Shown here piece by piece: positions 8,570 through 16,561 of a stretch of 64,000 nt of DNA. A program made the position numbers and the translations under genes. Origin of the DNA: Dongia mobilis (GTDB lineage Bacteria > Pseudomonadota > Alphaproteobacteria > Dongiales > Dongiaceae); NCBI RefSeq assembly GCF_004363235.1, contig NZ_SNYW01000002.1, positions 1 to 64,000 on the forward strand, in the 5' to 3' direction. A model generated the notes under the pieces. That model worked only from the letters and a program-made list of their open reading frames with translations. It was not told the origin of the DNA and searched no databases. The first letter of the stretch is position 1, and each line of letters begins with the position of its first letter.

Positions 8570-8906
8570 TGGTGCTTTCGACAATCCAGTAGATTTCGTC
8601 AGGTTATTAGACCGTCTGGTTAACAGTCCCCGTGACGGCAACCGGCCGGGCTCGCCCGGCAGGGGCCGCGATTCCGGTTTATCAGGCGCGACGCCGGATC
8701 ACCAGAAAAACAGGTACCCAGAAAATCAGGATTGCCGGCATGACGCCAGATGGAATCGGCGCAGCGCCCGGGAGCCACCAATTCCCCGCCAGTCCAAATG
8801 GCGGGGCGCCCAATTCGTTAACGTTGACGGCGGTACAGCGCGCGAAACCGGGTGGTTACCCGGGTAAGGGATCGGGCGCCGCGGAATTGGCGATGCCGAC
8901 GGGCGG
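8570..8906. other. Intergenic region between fur/mur and mucR
   Basis: This 337-bp stretch contains no supported gene. It should hold the fur/mur promoter at its left end (AT-richer stretch 8580-8630, with the dyad AGACCGTCT at 8609-8617). The 3' end signals of mucR lie on the right, including the hairpin at 8784-8806. Confidence 0.6.
8784..8806 (-). terminator. Hairpin downstream of mucR
   Basis: A perfect 8-bp stem CCCCGCCA / TGGCGGGG with a 7-nt loop, about 100 nt after the mucR stop. No U-run follows, so it may be an RNA-stabilising or Rho-linked structure, not an intrinsic terminator. Confidence 0.4.
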
Positions 8907-9401
8907 TCAGGCCCGCCGTGCGGTGCGGCGCTTGCCGGCCCCAGCTTTGCCGGACCCTGTCTTTGCCTTGCCGCTCGCCCGGCCGCCGGCCTTGCCGAGG
9001 CCGAATTCGCGCGCCAGCGAGGAACGCTTCTTGGCGTAGTTCGGCGCCACCATCGGGTAGTCCGCCGGCAGGCCCCATTTCTGCCGGTACTGCTCCGGCG
9101 ACATGTCATAGGCGGTCCTCAGATGCCGTTTCAGCATCTTCAGCTTCATGCCGTCCTCGAGGCAGATGATGTAATCCGGCGTGACCGATTTCTTGATGGC
9201 GACGGCGGGTTCACCGGCGGACTGGCCGGCATTGCCGTTGACCTGCGTGCTGCCGGGCCGCCCGAGCTGGGCCAGCGCCTGGCGGGTCTCGGCAATCAGA
9301 CGCGGGATGTCGGCCATCGCCACGGTGTTGTGTGACAGATAGGCGACAACGATCTCGGTCACCATCGGCAACAGCGGATCGTTCTGCGGCGCATCGGTCA
9401 T
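8907..9401 (-). CDS. mucR: MucR/Ros family zinc-finger transcriptional regulator
   Basis: A 164-residue protein. Residues 1-60 form the oligomerising N-terminal part (MVTEIVVAYLSHNTV). The C-terminal zinc finger begins CLEDGMKLKMLKRHL, with the first ligand Cys and His in the usual order. The conserved YRQKWGLPADYPMVAPNYA string follows. The basic Gly/Lys-rich tail is longer than in most members. MucR proteins bind AT-rich DNA and repress many promoters in a nucleoid-protein-like way, usually including their own. ATG 9401 has AAGGAAG about 9 nt upstream; the open frame extends upstream into sequence without family similarity. Confidence 0.92.
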   Translation of the reverse strand: MTDAPQNDPLLPMVTEIVVAYLSHNTVAMADIPRLIAETRQALAQLGRPGSTQVNGNAGQSAGEPAVAIKKSVTPDYIICLEDGMKLKMLKRHLRTAYDMSPEQYRQKWGLPADYPMVAPNYAKKRSSLAREFGLGKAGGRASGKAKTGSGKAGAGKRRTARRA

Positions 9402-9622
9402 CGGCTCGGCTTCCTTCGGCTGGAGAGATCGCGTCCGGCCGGCAGGCGCGGGGTAAGCCACCTGCCGAACCGGCCATGGCCGCCCGGGACTGAGCGGTGC
9501 CGGCACCGGTAAAACGCGGACTGGGCGGAAATTAGCCACAGCCCTCGGGAATGGCAATGAACGCCGCGTTATTTTTCAATATCTCACACCTATAACCCAA
9601 GTAATTCCGCGCAATTGAGGAG

Positions 9623-9636
9623 AATTACCGGTAATT
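9623..9636. promoter_or_regulatory. 14-bp perfect palindrome overlapping the rimI 3' end
   Basis: AATTACCGGTAATT is a perfect palindrome that includes the rimI stop. It sits at the edge of a 220-bp AT-rich stretch (9535-9640) upstream of mucR. MucR/Ros proteins favour AT-rich DNA, so an autoregulatory role is possible but unproven. Confidence 0.4.
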
Positions 9637-10128
9637 GTGCAGATGGCGCTCGAATAGCAGGGCGTCCTGGCCCGGTGCATAATAATCCCGGCGCAGCCCG
9701 CAGGGCGAAAAGCCGGCCTGGCGGTAGCAGGCGATCGCCGCCGGATTGGCGGCAGCAACCTCCAGCAGGACCCGTGCGGCGCCGGCCGCCGCCGCCATGG
9801 CGAGGAGGTCGTCGAGCAGCCGCCGGGCAATGCCGCGGCGCCGGCTGCCGGGCAATACGCCGAGCAGCAGCAACTCGACCTCGTCGCCGGTGGACAGCAT
9901 CAGCCCGAATCCGGCCGGTTCCGGCAGTTCGCCCGCCCCGCCGCCGGGCAGCGCGGCGATCAGCCCGAATGCCCCGGGAAGGGCCAGGATTTCGCCAAAG
10001 GATTGCGCCGACCATGGCCGGTCCCAGGGCGCGGTGAATGCGGCGCGATGAAGGGCGGCCAGCAGGGGGGCGTCGGCCGGCGCAATCAGCCGCTGCACCG
10101 GATGCGGCGCCATCGCGGGGCGAGTCAT
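9625..10128 (-). CDS. rimI: [Ribosomal protein S18]-alanine N-acetyltransferase RimI
   Basis: A 167-residue GNAT protein. The acetyl-CoA motif is visible as [19 protein letters not shown], followed by the RimI-like [15 protein letters not shown] string and a Tyr pair (DYYAPG) near the end. It acetylates the N-terminal alanine of S18 in enterobacteria. Its ATG overlaps the tsaB stop by 4 nt (ATGA), and this tsaB-rimI order is common, which supports the call over other GNATs. Confidence 0.88.
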   Translation of the reverse strand: MTRPAMAPHPVQRLIAPADAPLLAALHRAAFTAPWDRPWSAQSFGEILALPGAFGLIAALPGGGAGELPEPAGFGLMLSTGDEVELLLLGVLPGSRRRGIARRLLDDLLAMAAAAGAARVLLEVAAANPAAIACYRQAGFSPCGLRRDYYAPGQDALLFERHLHNYR

Positions 10129-10904
10129 GGTCGCGCCGCCCCGGACGGCGGCGCATCGCCCGCTGCAGGCGGCAGGGTGGCATCCGGTGCCCGCAGATAG
10201 ACCGGCAGTGCGGGCTGGCAATAGCGCCCGGCGGAATCGGCAGCGAGGGCGAGAATGGCGGCGGCGTCCGCCATCGCCGGCACCGCCTGAGCAGCACCGG
10301 GCAAGTCGCCCCCCAGCAGGGCACGGGCGGACGCGATGCCGTCGCCCAGCAGGACCGGCGGCGTCGCGCGTGCCAGCAGCGCGGACAGGGCGGTGGCATC
10401 CGCCAGGAGCGGCGGCTCGCGGAAGGTGAGATCAGGCGCCAGCCAGGCGGCAAAGGGCTCGGCCCGGCGGCTGTCGAGCAGGACCACGCAGTCGGTACCA
10501 CCCGGTTCACTGGCAAGTGCGGCGGCGCGGGCCGTCGCCTGGAAGCTGGATATGCCGATGACCGGCCGGTCGAGGGCGAGGCCGAGGCCGCGCGCCGTGG
10601 CGAGTGCGATGCGCAGGCCGGTGAAGCCGCCAGGGCCGATGCCCACGGCAATGGCGTCGAGATCGGCCATGGCGCAACCGGCCGCCTGCATGGCTGCGGC
10701 GATCATCGGCACCAGGGCGACGGCATGGCCGTGCTGCATGGCTCGGCTTTCCTGCGCCAGGAAATGCGGCGCGGCCGCAGTCAAACGGGCCAATGCCACG
10801 GAACAGGCGCCGCCCGCCGCATCCAGCGCCAGAACGAGGCTGCCCGGCGCCGGAACCGGCGGCTGGGCGGCCGCGCCACCCGTCATCTTCGCCGTCACCG
10901 GCAT
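10125..10904 (-). CDS. tsaB: tRNA threonylcarbamoyladenosine biosynthesis protein TsaB
   Basis: A 259-residue ASKHA-fold protein of the TsaD-TsaB-TsaE complex that makes t6A37 on ANN-decoding tRNAs. N-terminal [14 protein letters not shown] and the diagnostic [20 protein letters not shown] string (about residues 77-96) are clear. TsaB lacks the metal ligands of TsaD, as here. ATG 10904 is preferred because GAGGTGG lies about 8 nt upstream; another ATG is at 10886. Translationally coupled to rimI. Confidence 0.9.
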   Translation of the reverse strand: MPVTAKMTGGAAAQPPVPAPGSLVLALDAAGGACSVALARLTAAAPHFLAQESRAMQHGHAVALVPMIAAAMQAAGCAMADLDAIAVGIGPGGFTGLRIALATARGLGLALDRPVIGISSFQATARAAALASEPGGTDCVVLLDSRRAEPFAAWLAPDLTFREPPLLADATALSALLARATPPVLLGDGIASARALLGGDLPGAAQAVPAMADAAAILALAADSAGRYCQPALPVYLRAPDATLPPAAGDAPPSGAARP

Positions 10905-11113
10905 GTCACTGCCACCTCGCCGCCACCTTGCCAATTGCCATTCCGGGCCGTGCTTTGCTACCAGAGGGACTGCTCTCTGGAGGTTCAGCCGCCGGTGTTC
11001 CTTCCCTGGGGGTTTAGTGAGGCGCGCCGCGAAAGACAAGCCGGCCGGCCCGAACATGCCGATCCCGGGCTGGCACCCGGTGAGGCGCGCAATAACCGCA
11101 AGCAGGTTGGATC

Positions 11114-11665
11114 ATGAGCCTGGTCGAAATCACCGCGCCGGAATTCGATGTCGAGATCGCGCTCGCCTATGCGACAGCGGACAATCTGACCGGGGCCCCC
11201 ATTTATACCCGCCCCGTCTGCTACCTGCAGGAACAGGCGGCGGAACTGCTGCGCAAGGCCGTGCATCTTGCCGCTCCGCTTGGCCTGCGCTTCAAGATCT
11301 TCGACGCCTATCGCCCCGGCGAGGCGCAATGGCGCCTGTGGAATGCGCTGCCCGACCCGGAATTCATCGCCGATCCGCGCCGCGGCTCGCCGCACAGCCG
11401 CGGTGTCGCCATCGACCTCACCCTGATCGACGGGGCGGGACGCGAGCTTGAGATGGGGACCGGTTTCGATGCGGCGGTGCCGGCCTCGCATCACGCCTCG
11501 ACCGAGATCAGCGTCGAGGCCCAGCGCAATCGCTTCATCCTGCTTGGCATCATGATGGCGGCCGGCTGGGACAACTACAAGAACGAGTGGTGGCACTACC
11601 AGATGTTCAACGCGCGGGACTTCCCGCTGATCGACAATGCCGCGCTGCCAAAACCGATGATGTAG
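11114..11665 (+). CDS. ddpX: D-alanyl-D-alanine dipeptidase, VanX/DdpX type
   Basis: A 183-residue M15D metallopeptidase. Zinc and catalytic motifs are visible: SPHSRGVAIDLTL (SxHxxGxAxD, about residues 95-107) and the C-terminal EWWHY (about residues 157-161). The DAYRP string is also typical. No signal peptide, consistent with cytoplasmic hydrolysis of D-Ala-D-Ala. No vanH/vanA ligase or ddp ABC genes are nearby, so the likely role is recycling of peptidoglycan dipeptide and not glycopeptide resistance. Divergent from tsaB with about 210 bp between starts. Confidence 0.9.
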   Translation: MSLVEITAPEFDVEIALAYATADNLTGAPIYTRPVCYLQEQAAELLRKAVHLAAPLGLRFKIFDAYRPGEAQWRLWNALPDPEFIADPRRGSPHSRGVAIDLTLIDGAGRELEMGTGFDAAVPASHHASTEISVEAQRNRFILLGIMMAAGWDNYKNEWWHYQMFNARDFPLIDNAALPKPMM

Positions 11666-11687
11666 CGTTGCCGGCGCCGGCGCGCGG

Positions 11688-13781
11688 CTACGGGCGGGAG
11701 CGGGAACCGTGCCGCCGCGCCCGGCCGAGCCATTGCCGCAGGGCGACCAGCAGCATCAGTGCCACACCCACCAGCGTCGACGGGAGATGCGGCGCGATCA
11801 GCAGCAGGGCGGCAATCACCAGAAGCAGGCGCTCAAAACCGTAGAGCGGGCCGAACAGCCATTTCGAGACCGCCGCCGACAGCGACCAGATGCCAAGGAT
11901 GGCCCCAGTCACGGCCAGGGCGAATGCCTGCCAGGTGAAGCCGTCTGTCACCAGCAGCAGGGAGGGCGAGAAGGCGAAGACGAAGGGCACCAGCACCTTG
12001 CCCATGCCGAGGCGGAAGGCCGTATTGCCGGCCTTGAAGGCATTGGCGCCGGCGATGCCCGCGGCGGCATAGGCGGCAAGCGCCACGGGCGGCGTGATGT
12101 CGGCCAGCACGCCGTAATAGAAGACGAAGAAATGCGCCACCAACGGCTCGACGCCGAGCAGCCCCAGGATCGGCGCCGCCACCGCGACCATGATGATGTA
12201 ATTGGCGGTGGTGGGAATGCCGCAGCCCATGAGGACACAGACGATGGCCGTGAGCAGCAGCGTAAAAAGCAGCGTCAGCGTCGGCACCGACATCACGTCG
12301 AAGGGCAGGAAGGCGAGCAGCGCCGATATGCTGGTGGCCCATTCGGCGGCCAGGCCCGTGACCATATAGGCGATCTTGAAGCCGACGCCAGTCAGGGTGA
12401 CGACGCCGATCACGACGCCGACCAGTGCCGCCGCCGCCGTCACCGAGATGGATTGCTTGGCGCCCAGCACGAAACCCTCGAACACCCCATGCGCCGCCGC
12501 GCGCAACCCGTTGCGCCATCCGCCGGCAGACACGCTCTGCCAGATCAGTACGGCTATACAGGCGGTGATCGCCCAGAAGGCGGCAGCGAAGGGCGTGCGG
12601 CCGCTCAGCAGTACGCCGATCAGCAGCAGGAGCGGCAGCAGCGAGAGCCAGCCGGCCTTGAGGACGCGCCAGGCATTTGGAATCTCGTCCCGGCTGAGGC
12701 CGCGCAGGCCGAGGCGCTTGGCCTCGAGATGCACCTGCATCAGCACGCCGAAGAAATGCATGAAGGCCGGCACCAGGGCCGCCGTCAGGATCGTGGTGAG
12801 AGGCAGGCCGAGATACTCGATCATCAGGAAGGCGACGGCACCCATCACCGGCGGCGTGATCTGGCCGCCGGTGGAAGCAGCGGCTTCCACCGCCGCCGCG
12901 AAATGCCGCGGATAGCCGACCCGGATCATCGCCGGGATGGTGAGGGCACCGGTGGTCACCGTGTTGGCGATGGAGGAACCGGATATCGAGCCGAGCAGCG
13001 CCGAGGAAAGGACCGAGACCTTGGCCGGACCACCGGAATAGCGACCGGCCAGCGCCGAGGCCACATCGATGAAGAGCTGGCCGAGCCCGATCCTGGTCGC
13101 CATCACGCCGAACAGCACGAAATGAAACACATAGGTGGCGATGACACCGAGCGCCGTGCCGTAGATGCCCTGGCTGGTAAGATAGAGATGATTGACGATG
13201 TTGCTCCAGCTGGCGCCGGGATGCACCAGCACGCCCGGCATCGACTGGCCGAAATAGGCATAGGCGATGAACAGCAGCGCGATCACCGGCAGGGGCCAGC
13301 CCATGGAGCGCCGCGTCGCCTCGAGCAGGACCAGGATCAGGATGGTTCCCATGACGATGTCGATGGCCAGCGGATCGCCGACGCGGAAGGCAAGTTGGTC
13401 GTAGATCCAGGGCACGTAGAGCGCGGCGACGGCGCCGGCCAGGGCCAGCAGCCAGTCGATCAGCGGCAGCCCCAGCGGCGCCAGCAGGCCTGGTTTCGGC
13501 GCGCGGCGCGCGAAGGCGGAGAAACTGAGGAAGGCGAGGAACAGGGTGACGGCAAGGTGCAGGCCGCGATGCGTGGTGGCGCGCGGGATGCCGAACCCGG
13601 CGGTATAGAAGTGATAGCAGGAGAGCAGGAAGAGGATGAGGCCGGCCAGCACCGCCAGCGCCGGGCCGAGCTTGCGGAAGCGCAGCTCGGGATCGAATTT
13701 TTCCTCGATCTGCTGCAATTCGTCCGCGCTGAGGTGGCGGCTATCGTCCTGCTGCTTATCGTGCGGTAATTTTCGGGTCAT
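11688..13781 (-). CDS. TRAP transporter, fused 4TM/12TM permease (TAXI type)
   Basis: A 697-residue inner-membrane protein that fuses the small (DctQ-like) and large (DctM-like) TRAP subunits. About 16-18 hydrophobic segments follow a hydrophilic N-terminus of about 40 residues. The central region has the characteristic SGSSIANTVTTGALTIPAMI and STGGQITPPVMGA strings (about residues 255-300). A second GCGIPTTANYI string occurs about residues 515-525. TAXI systems move organic acids with an ion gradient; the substrate here is unknown. It follows the binding-protein gene by 52 nt containing a strong stem-loop. Confidence 0.93.
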   Translation of the reverse strand: MTRKLPHDKQQDDSRHLSADELQQIEEKFDPELRFRKLGPALAVLAGLILFLLSCYHFYTAGFGIPRATTHRGLHLAVTLFLAFLSFSAFARRAPKPGLLAPLGLPLIDWLLALAGAVAALYVPWIYDQLAFRVGDPLAIDIVMGTILILVLLEATRRSMGWPLPVIALLFIAYAYFGQSMPGVLVHPGASWSNIVNHLYLTSQGIYGTALGVIATYVFHFVLFGVMATRIGLGQLFIDVASALAGRYSGGPAKVSVLSSALLGSISGSSIANTVTTGALTIPAMIRVGYPRHFAAAVEAAASTGGQITPPVMGAVAFLMIEYLGLPLTTILTAALVPAFMHFFGVLMQVHLEAKRLGLRGLSRDEIPNAWRVLKAGWLSLLPLLLLIGVLLSGRTPFAAAFWAITACIAVLIWQSVSAGGWRNGLRAAAHGVFEGFVLGAKQSISVTAAAALVGVVIGVVTLTGVGFKIAYMVTGLAAEWATSISALLAFLPFDVMSVPTLTLLFTLLLTAIVCVLMGCGIPTTANYIIMVAVAAPILGLLGVEPLVAHFFVFYYGVLADITPPVALAAYAAAGIAGANAFKAGNTAFRLGMGKVLVPFVFAFSPSLLLVTDGFTWQAFALAVTGAILGIWSLSAAVSKWLFGPLYGFERLLLVIAALLLIAPHLPSTLVGVALMLLVALRQWLGRARRHGSRSRP

Positions 13782-13796
13782 GGCGAGGACAGTGCC

Positions 13797-13825
13797 GGAA
13801 CGGGACCGCGATGCGGCCCCGTTCC
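13797..13825 (-). terminator. Stem-loop between TAXI binding-protein and permease genes
   Basis: GGAACGGG (13797-13804) pairs with CCCGTTCC (13818-13825). An inner CCGC/GCGG pair surrounds a 3-nt loop, with one A:C mismatch. It starts 9 nt after the binding-protein stop and has no U-run. It probably stabilises the upstream mRNA or partly blocks readthrough into the permease gene. Confidence 0.6.
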
Positions 13826-13833
13826 TTCTGGCG

Positions 13834-14856
13834 CTATTTCAGCAACCCGGCTTCCTTGTAGAACCGCTCGGCACCCGGATGCAGCGGGATGCCGATTCCG
13901 TCGAGGGCGGTTTCCTTGACGATCTTCTTGCCCTTGGCGTGCCCGGAATCGAGCAGCTTGCGGGTGTTGTCGTTCCACAACGCCTTGGTGATGCCGTAGA
14001 CGAGGTCTTCCGGCTGGTCGGTGCTCGTGACCCATTGCGCGCCAACCGACAGGGTGGTGACGTCGCCATCGACCCCTTCATAGGTGCCGGCCGGAACCAG
14101 ATCGGCAGCGAAGAAGGGATATTTCTCGCGGATCTTGGCGGCGCTGTCGCCATCGATCGGCACCAGCGTTATCTGGTGCTGGCTGGCGAGTTCGGCGATG
14201 GCGCCGGCCGGGAATCCGCCGACGAAGAAGAACGCATCCATGGCACCGTCGCGCATGCGGTCCGCCGCCTGATCGGGCTTGAGGAATTCCGCCTGCACGT
14301 CGCTTTCGGCAAGGCCGTGGCCCTCCAGGATGATACGCGCATCGACCAGCGTGCCGGAGCCCGGCTCGTCCAGCGAAACGCGCTTGCCCTTGAGATCGGC
14401 GACGCTCTTGATGCCGGATTCGGCGCTTGCCACCAGATGGATGCTTTCGGGATAGAGATTGGCAATGGCGGCCAGTTTGCTGGCTGCCGGCTTGCCTTCC
14501 CAGATACCGGTACCGGTCTGCGCCCAGGTGGCGACATCCGACTGGGCAAAGCCTGATTCCAGCGTGCCGCCATTGATTGCGTTCACATTTGCGACCGAAC
14601 CATTGGAGGCCAGCGCCGAGGCGACGAGGCCGGGCACGCCGCACGAGCCGCCCTCCTCGCAGGGCCGCGATCCCGGCGGATTCGAGATCGCATTGGCGAT
14701 GAGGCCGCCGATCGGGTAGTAGGTGCCCGCCGTGCCGCCGGTGCCGATGCGGAAGAACTTCATGTCCTGTGCCTGGCCAACCCCTGCGGCGAGGCCGCCG
14801 GTGGCAAGGCCGATGGCGACCGCCACGCCCAGAATGGATTTGAATCGTCGGGTCAT
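13834..14856 (-). CDS. TAXI-family TRAP transporter solute-binding protein
   Basis: A 340-residue periplasmic protein with a signal peptide (MTRRFKSILGVAVAIGLATG, cleavage near AQA). The TAXI signature follows: FRIGTGGTAGTYYPIGG (about residues 33-49). The conserved CEEGGSCGVPGL, GKRVSLDEPGSGT and FFVGGFPAGAI regions also match the family. ATG 14856 is chosen because GGAG lies about 8 nt upstream and the signal peptide starts there. Forms a two-gene operon with the permease. Ligand unknown; related proteins bind glutamate or other carboxylates. Confidence 0.93.
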   Translation of the reverse strand: MTRRFKSILGVAVAIGLATGGLAAGVGQAQDMKFFRIGTGGTAGTYYPIGGLIANAISNPPGSRPCEEGGSCGVPGLVASALASNGSVANVNAINGGTLESGFAQSDVATWAQTGTGIWEGKPAASKLAAIANLYPESIHLVASAESGIKSVADLKGKRVSLDEPGSGTLVDARIILEGHGLAESDVQAEFLKPDQAADRMRDGAMDAFFFVGGFPAGAIAELASQHQITLVPIDGDSAAKIREKYPFFAADLVPAGTYEGVDGDVTTLSVGAQWVTSTDQPEDLVYGITKALWNDNTRKLLDSGHAKGKKIVKETALDGIGIPLHPGAERFYKEAGLLK

Positions 14857-15035
14857 TGCTTGTCTCCGATGTCTTGCGGGTTTTCTGTTGGTGGGTTTTG
14901 CTTCTGCCCATGCGGCGAGAGGATGCGCGGCAGGGTCGGATCGAGGCAGGGTCAGGGCCGGCCCGTCATCCATATGGCGGAGTTTAGGCGCCGGCCGAGT
15001 CCGCTGGCAAGCGCCGATCGCCCGGCAGGGGATGC

Positions 15036-15647
15036 CTAGGCGATCCTGCAGGCGAAGTCGAAATCGAGGCGCGGGTTCCGCGGGTGCAGGCGGCCGGGAT
15101 TGCCGTAGCCGAGATTGCACAGGAAGTTCGAGCGCCAAGCCGTGCCGGCGAAGAAGGCGGCGTCGACCTTCTCCCGGTCGAAACCCGACATCGGCCCGCA
15201 ATCGAGGCCCAGCGACCGTGCCGCCAGGATGAAATAGGCGGCCTGCAGCGTGCCGTTGCGCATCGCCGCCTCGTCGATCGCCTTCGGCTTGCCGGCGAAC
15301 CAGGAGCGCGCCTCCGGGTCGTGGAACTGGCTGGGCAGCTGTTCGTAGAATTCCATGTCCATGGCGAAGATCGCCGTCACCGGCGCAGCCATGGTCTTCT
15401 TGCGGTTGCCCGCGGCGAGGGCCGGCTCCAGCCTCGCCTTCGCTTCGGCGCCGCGCACGAAATGGATGCGCAGCGGCTGGCAGTTGCCGCTGGTGGGGCC
15501 GAGGCGCGCCAGGTCATAGACGGCGCGCAGGGTCTCGTCCGTCACCGGGCGGTCGAGGAAATGCGAATAGGTGCGCGCCTGGCGGAAGATGAGATCGAGG
15601 GCGATGTCGCCGGCGAGGCTCTCGGGCTTCTGGAAATCTGCCGTCAT
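15036..15647 (-). CDS. Nitroreductase-family protein, malonic semialdehyde reductase (RutE/HadB)-like
   Basis: A 203-residue FMN-dependent reductase of the RutE subfamily, close to RutE length (196). The diagnostic strings are [28 protein letters not shown] and [12 protein letters not shown], and the C-terminal [10 protein letters not shown]. RutE reduces malonic semialdehyde to 3-hydroxypropionate in uracil degradation. No rutABCDF genes are in the window, so the physiological substrate is uncertain. The start has a strong AGGAGAT about 5 nt upstream. Confidence 0.82.
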   Translation of the reverse strand: MTADFQKPESLAGDIALDLIFRQARTYSHFLDRPVTDETLRAVYDLARLGPTSGNCQPLRIHFVRGAEAKARLEPALAAGNRKKTMAAPVTAIFAMDMEFYEQLPSQFHDPEARSWFAGKPKAIDEAAMRNGTLQAAYFILAARSLGLDCGPMSGFDREKVDAAFFAGTAWRSNFLCNLGYGNPGRLHPRNPRLDFDFACRIA

Positions 15648-15719
15648 GGAATCTCCTGCGGATCGATCGGTGCCGGGCGCCCCTGCAACGGGCAGGACAG
15701 TATGTGCGGGGCAAACGGG

Positions 15720-15751
15720 AACGGGCGCCCGATCCATCCCGGGCGCCCGTT
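15720..15751. terminator. 12-bp perfect hairpin between nfuA and the nitroreductase gene
   Basis: AACGGGCGCCCG (15720-15731) and its exact complement (15740-15751) flank an 8-nt loop. Both genes around it run leftward; it lies about 70 nt after the nfuA stop. On the minus strand only short T clusters follow, so termination may be partial. The right-hand side on the plus strand is T-richer. Confidence 0.55.
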
Positions 15752-15822
15752 TCATTCTTCGCGTCGGCCAACGCCTTGGATCACCCCGGCGAGCAATGCG
15801 GGAGTCACGGCGATCCGGCCTG

Positions 15823-16374
15823 TCAGACCGGCCGGACTTCCAGCACTTCCGGCACGTAATGGCGCAGCATGTTCTCGATGCCCATTTTGAGGGTCGCGGT
15901 CGAGCTGGGGCAGCCCGAGCAGGAACCCTGCATGTGCAGATAAACCACACCGTCCTCGAAGGAATGGAACACGATGTCGCCGCCATCCTGCGCCACCGCC
16001 GGACGCACGCGGGTCTCGAGCAGTTCCTTGATCTGCAGGACGATCTCGTCATCCTCCTCGCCGCCGGCGGCGGGGGCTGCCATGCCGTCGCCAAGGAGGA
16101 TCGGCTGATTGGTGGTGAAATGCTCCATGATGATGCCGAGCAGGGCCGGCTTCAGCAGCGACCAGTCCTTGCCCTCGGCCTTGGTGATGGTGACGAAATC
16201 GCCGCCGAGGAAGACGCGCGCGACGCCGTCCACGGCAAACAGGCGCTGCGCCAGCGGCGAGCGTTCGGCGCCCTCGGGACGGGCGAAATCCGCCGTGCCT
16301 TCGCCCATGACCGCGCGGCCGGGCAGGAATTTCAGCGTCGCCGGATTCGGCGTCTCTTCGGTCTGGATGAACAT
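15823..16374 (-). CDS. nfuA: Iron-sulfur cluster carrier NfuA/NifU-like protein
   Basis: A 183-residue protein with an N-terminal Nfu_N domain ([18 protein letters not shown]) and a C-terminal NifU domain. The cluster-binding pair is CSGCPSS (about residues 156-162), and [10 protein letters not shown] is conserved. It delivers 4Fe-4S clusters to apoproteins. ATG 16374 begins the family-typical MFIQTEE. This gene often neighbours tsaB-rimI-fur in alphaproteobacteria; here about 5 kb of transporter and dipeptidase genes separate them. Confidence 0.92.
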   Translation of the reverse strand: MFIQTEETPNPATLKFLPGRAVMGEGTADFARPEGAERSPLAQRLFAVDGVARVFLGGDFVTITKAEGKDWSLLKPALLGIIMEHFTTNQPILLGDGMAAPAAGGEEDDEIVLQIKELLETRVRPAVAQDGGDIVFHSFEDGVVYLHMQGSCSGCPSSTATLKMGIENMLRHYVPEVLEVRPV

Positions 16375-16561
16375 GGCGGCTCTCCGCACGCTTTCGGGTC
16401 AATAGCTGCCCCAGAAGGTAATGCGGCGGGGTAGCACTTCAACCCTTATTTTTCTGTGCCTTAGCGGCTGATGGCCGCAACCGGGCAGTTTGCCGTCGCG
16501 GTTTCGCGAATCCGCCTGGATTGCTAGAGTGATGGAAGAGAAAGGTATTTGATCCCGTGCC

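Noticed and set aside
8609-8617. AGACCGTCT dyad upstream of fur/mur as an Irr or MucR site
   Set aside because: Only nine bases are symmetric and it does not match a site pattern I know, so it is mentioned only in the gap description.
11114-11665. VanX-type dipeptidase as evidence of a glycopeptide-resistance cluster
   Set aside because: No VanH/VanA ligase or van two-component genes are adjacent; the gene fits dipeptide recycling.
11709-13769. 686-codon open frame opposite the TRAP permease
   Set aside because: Composition is dominated by Arg/Gln/His/Gly from antisense codons; the minus strand encodes a clear TRAP permease.
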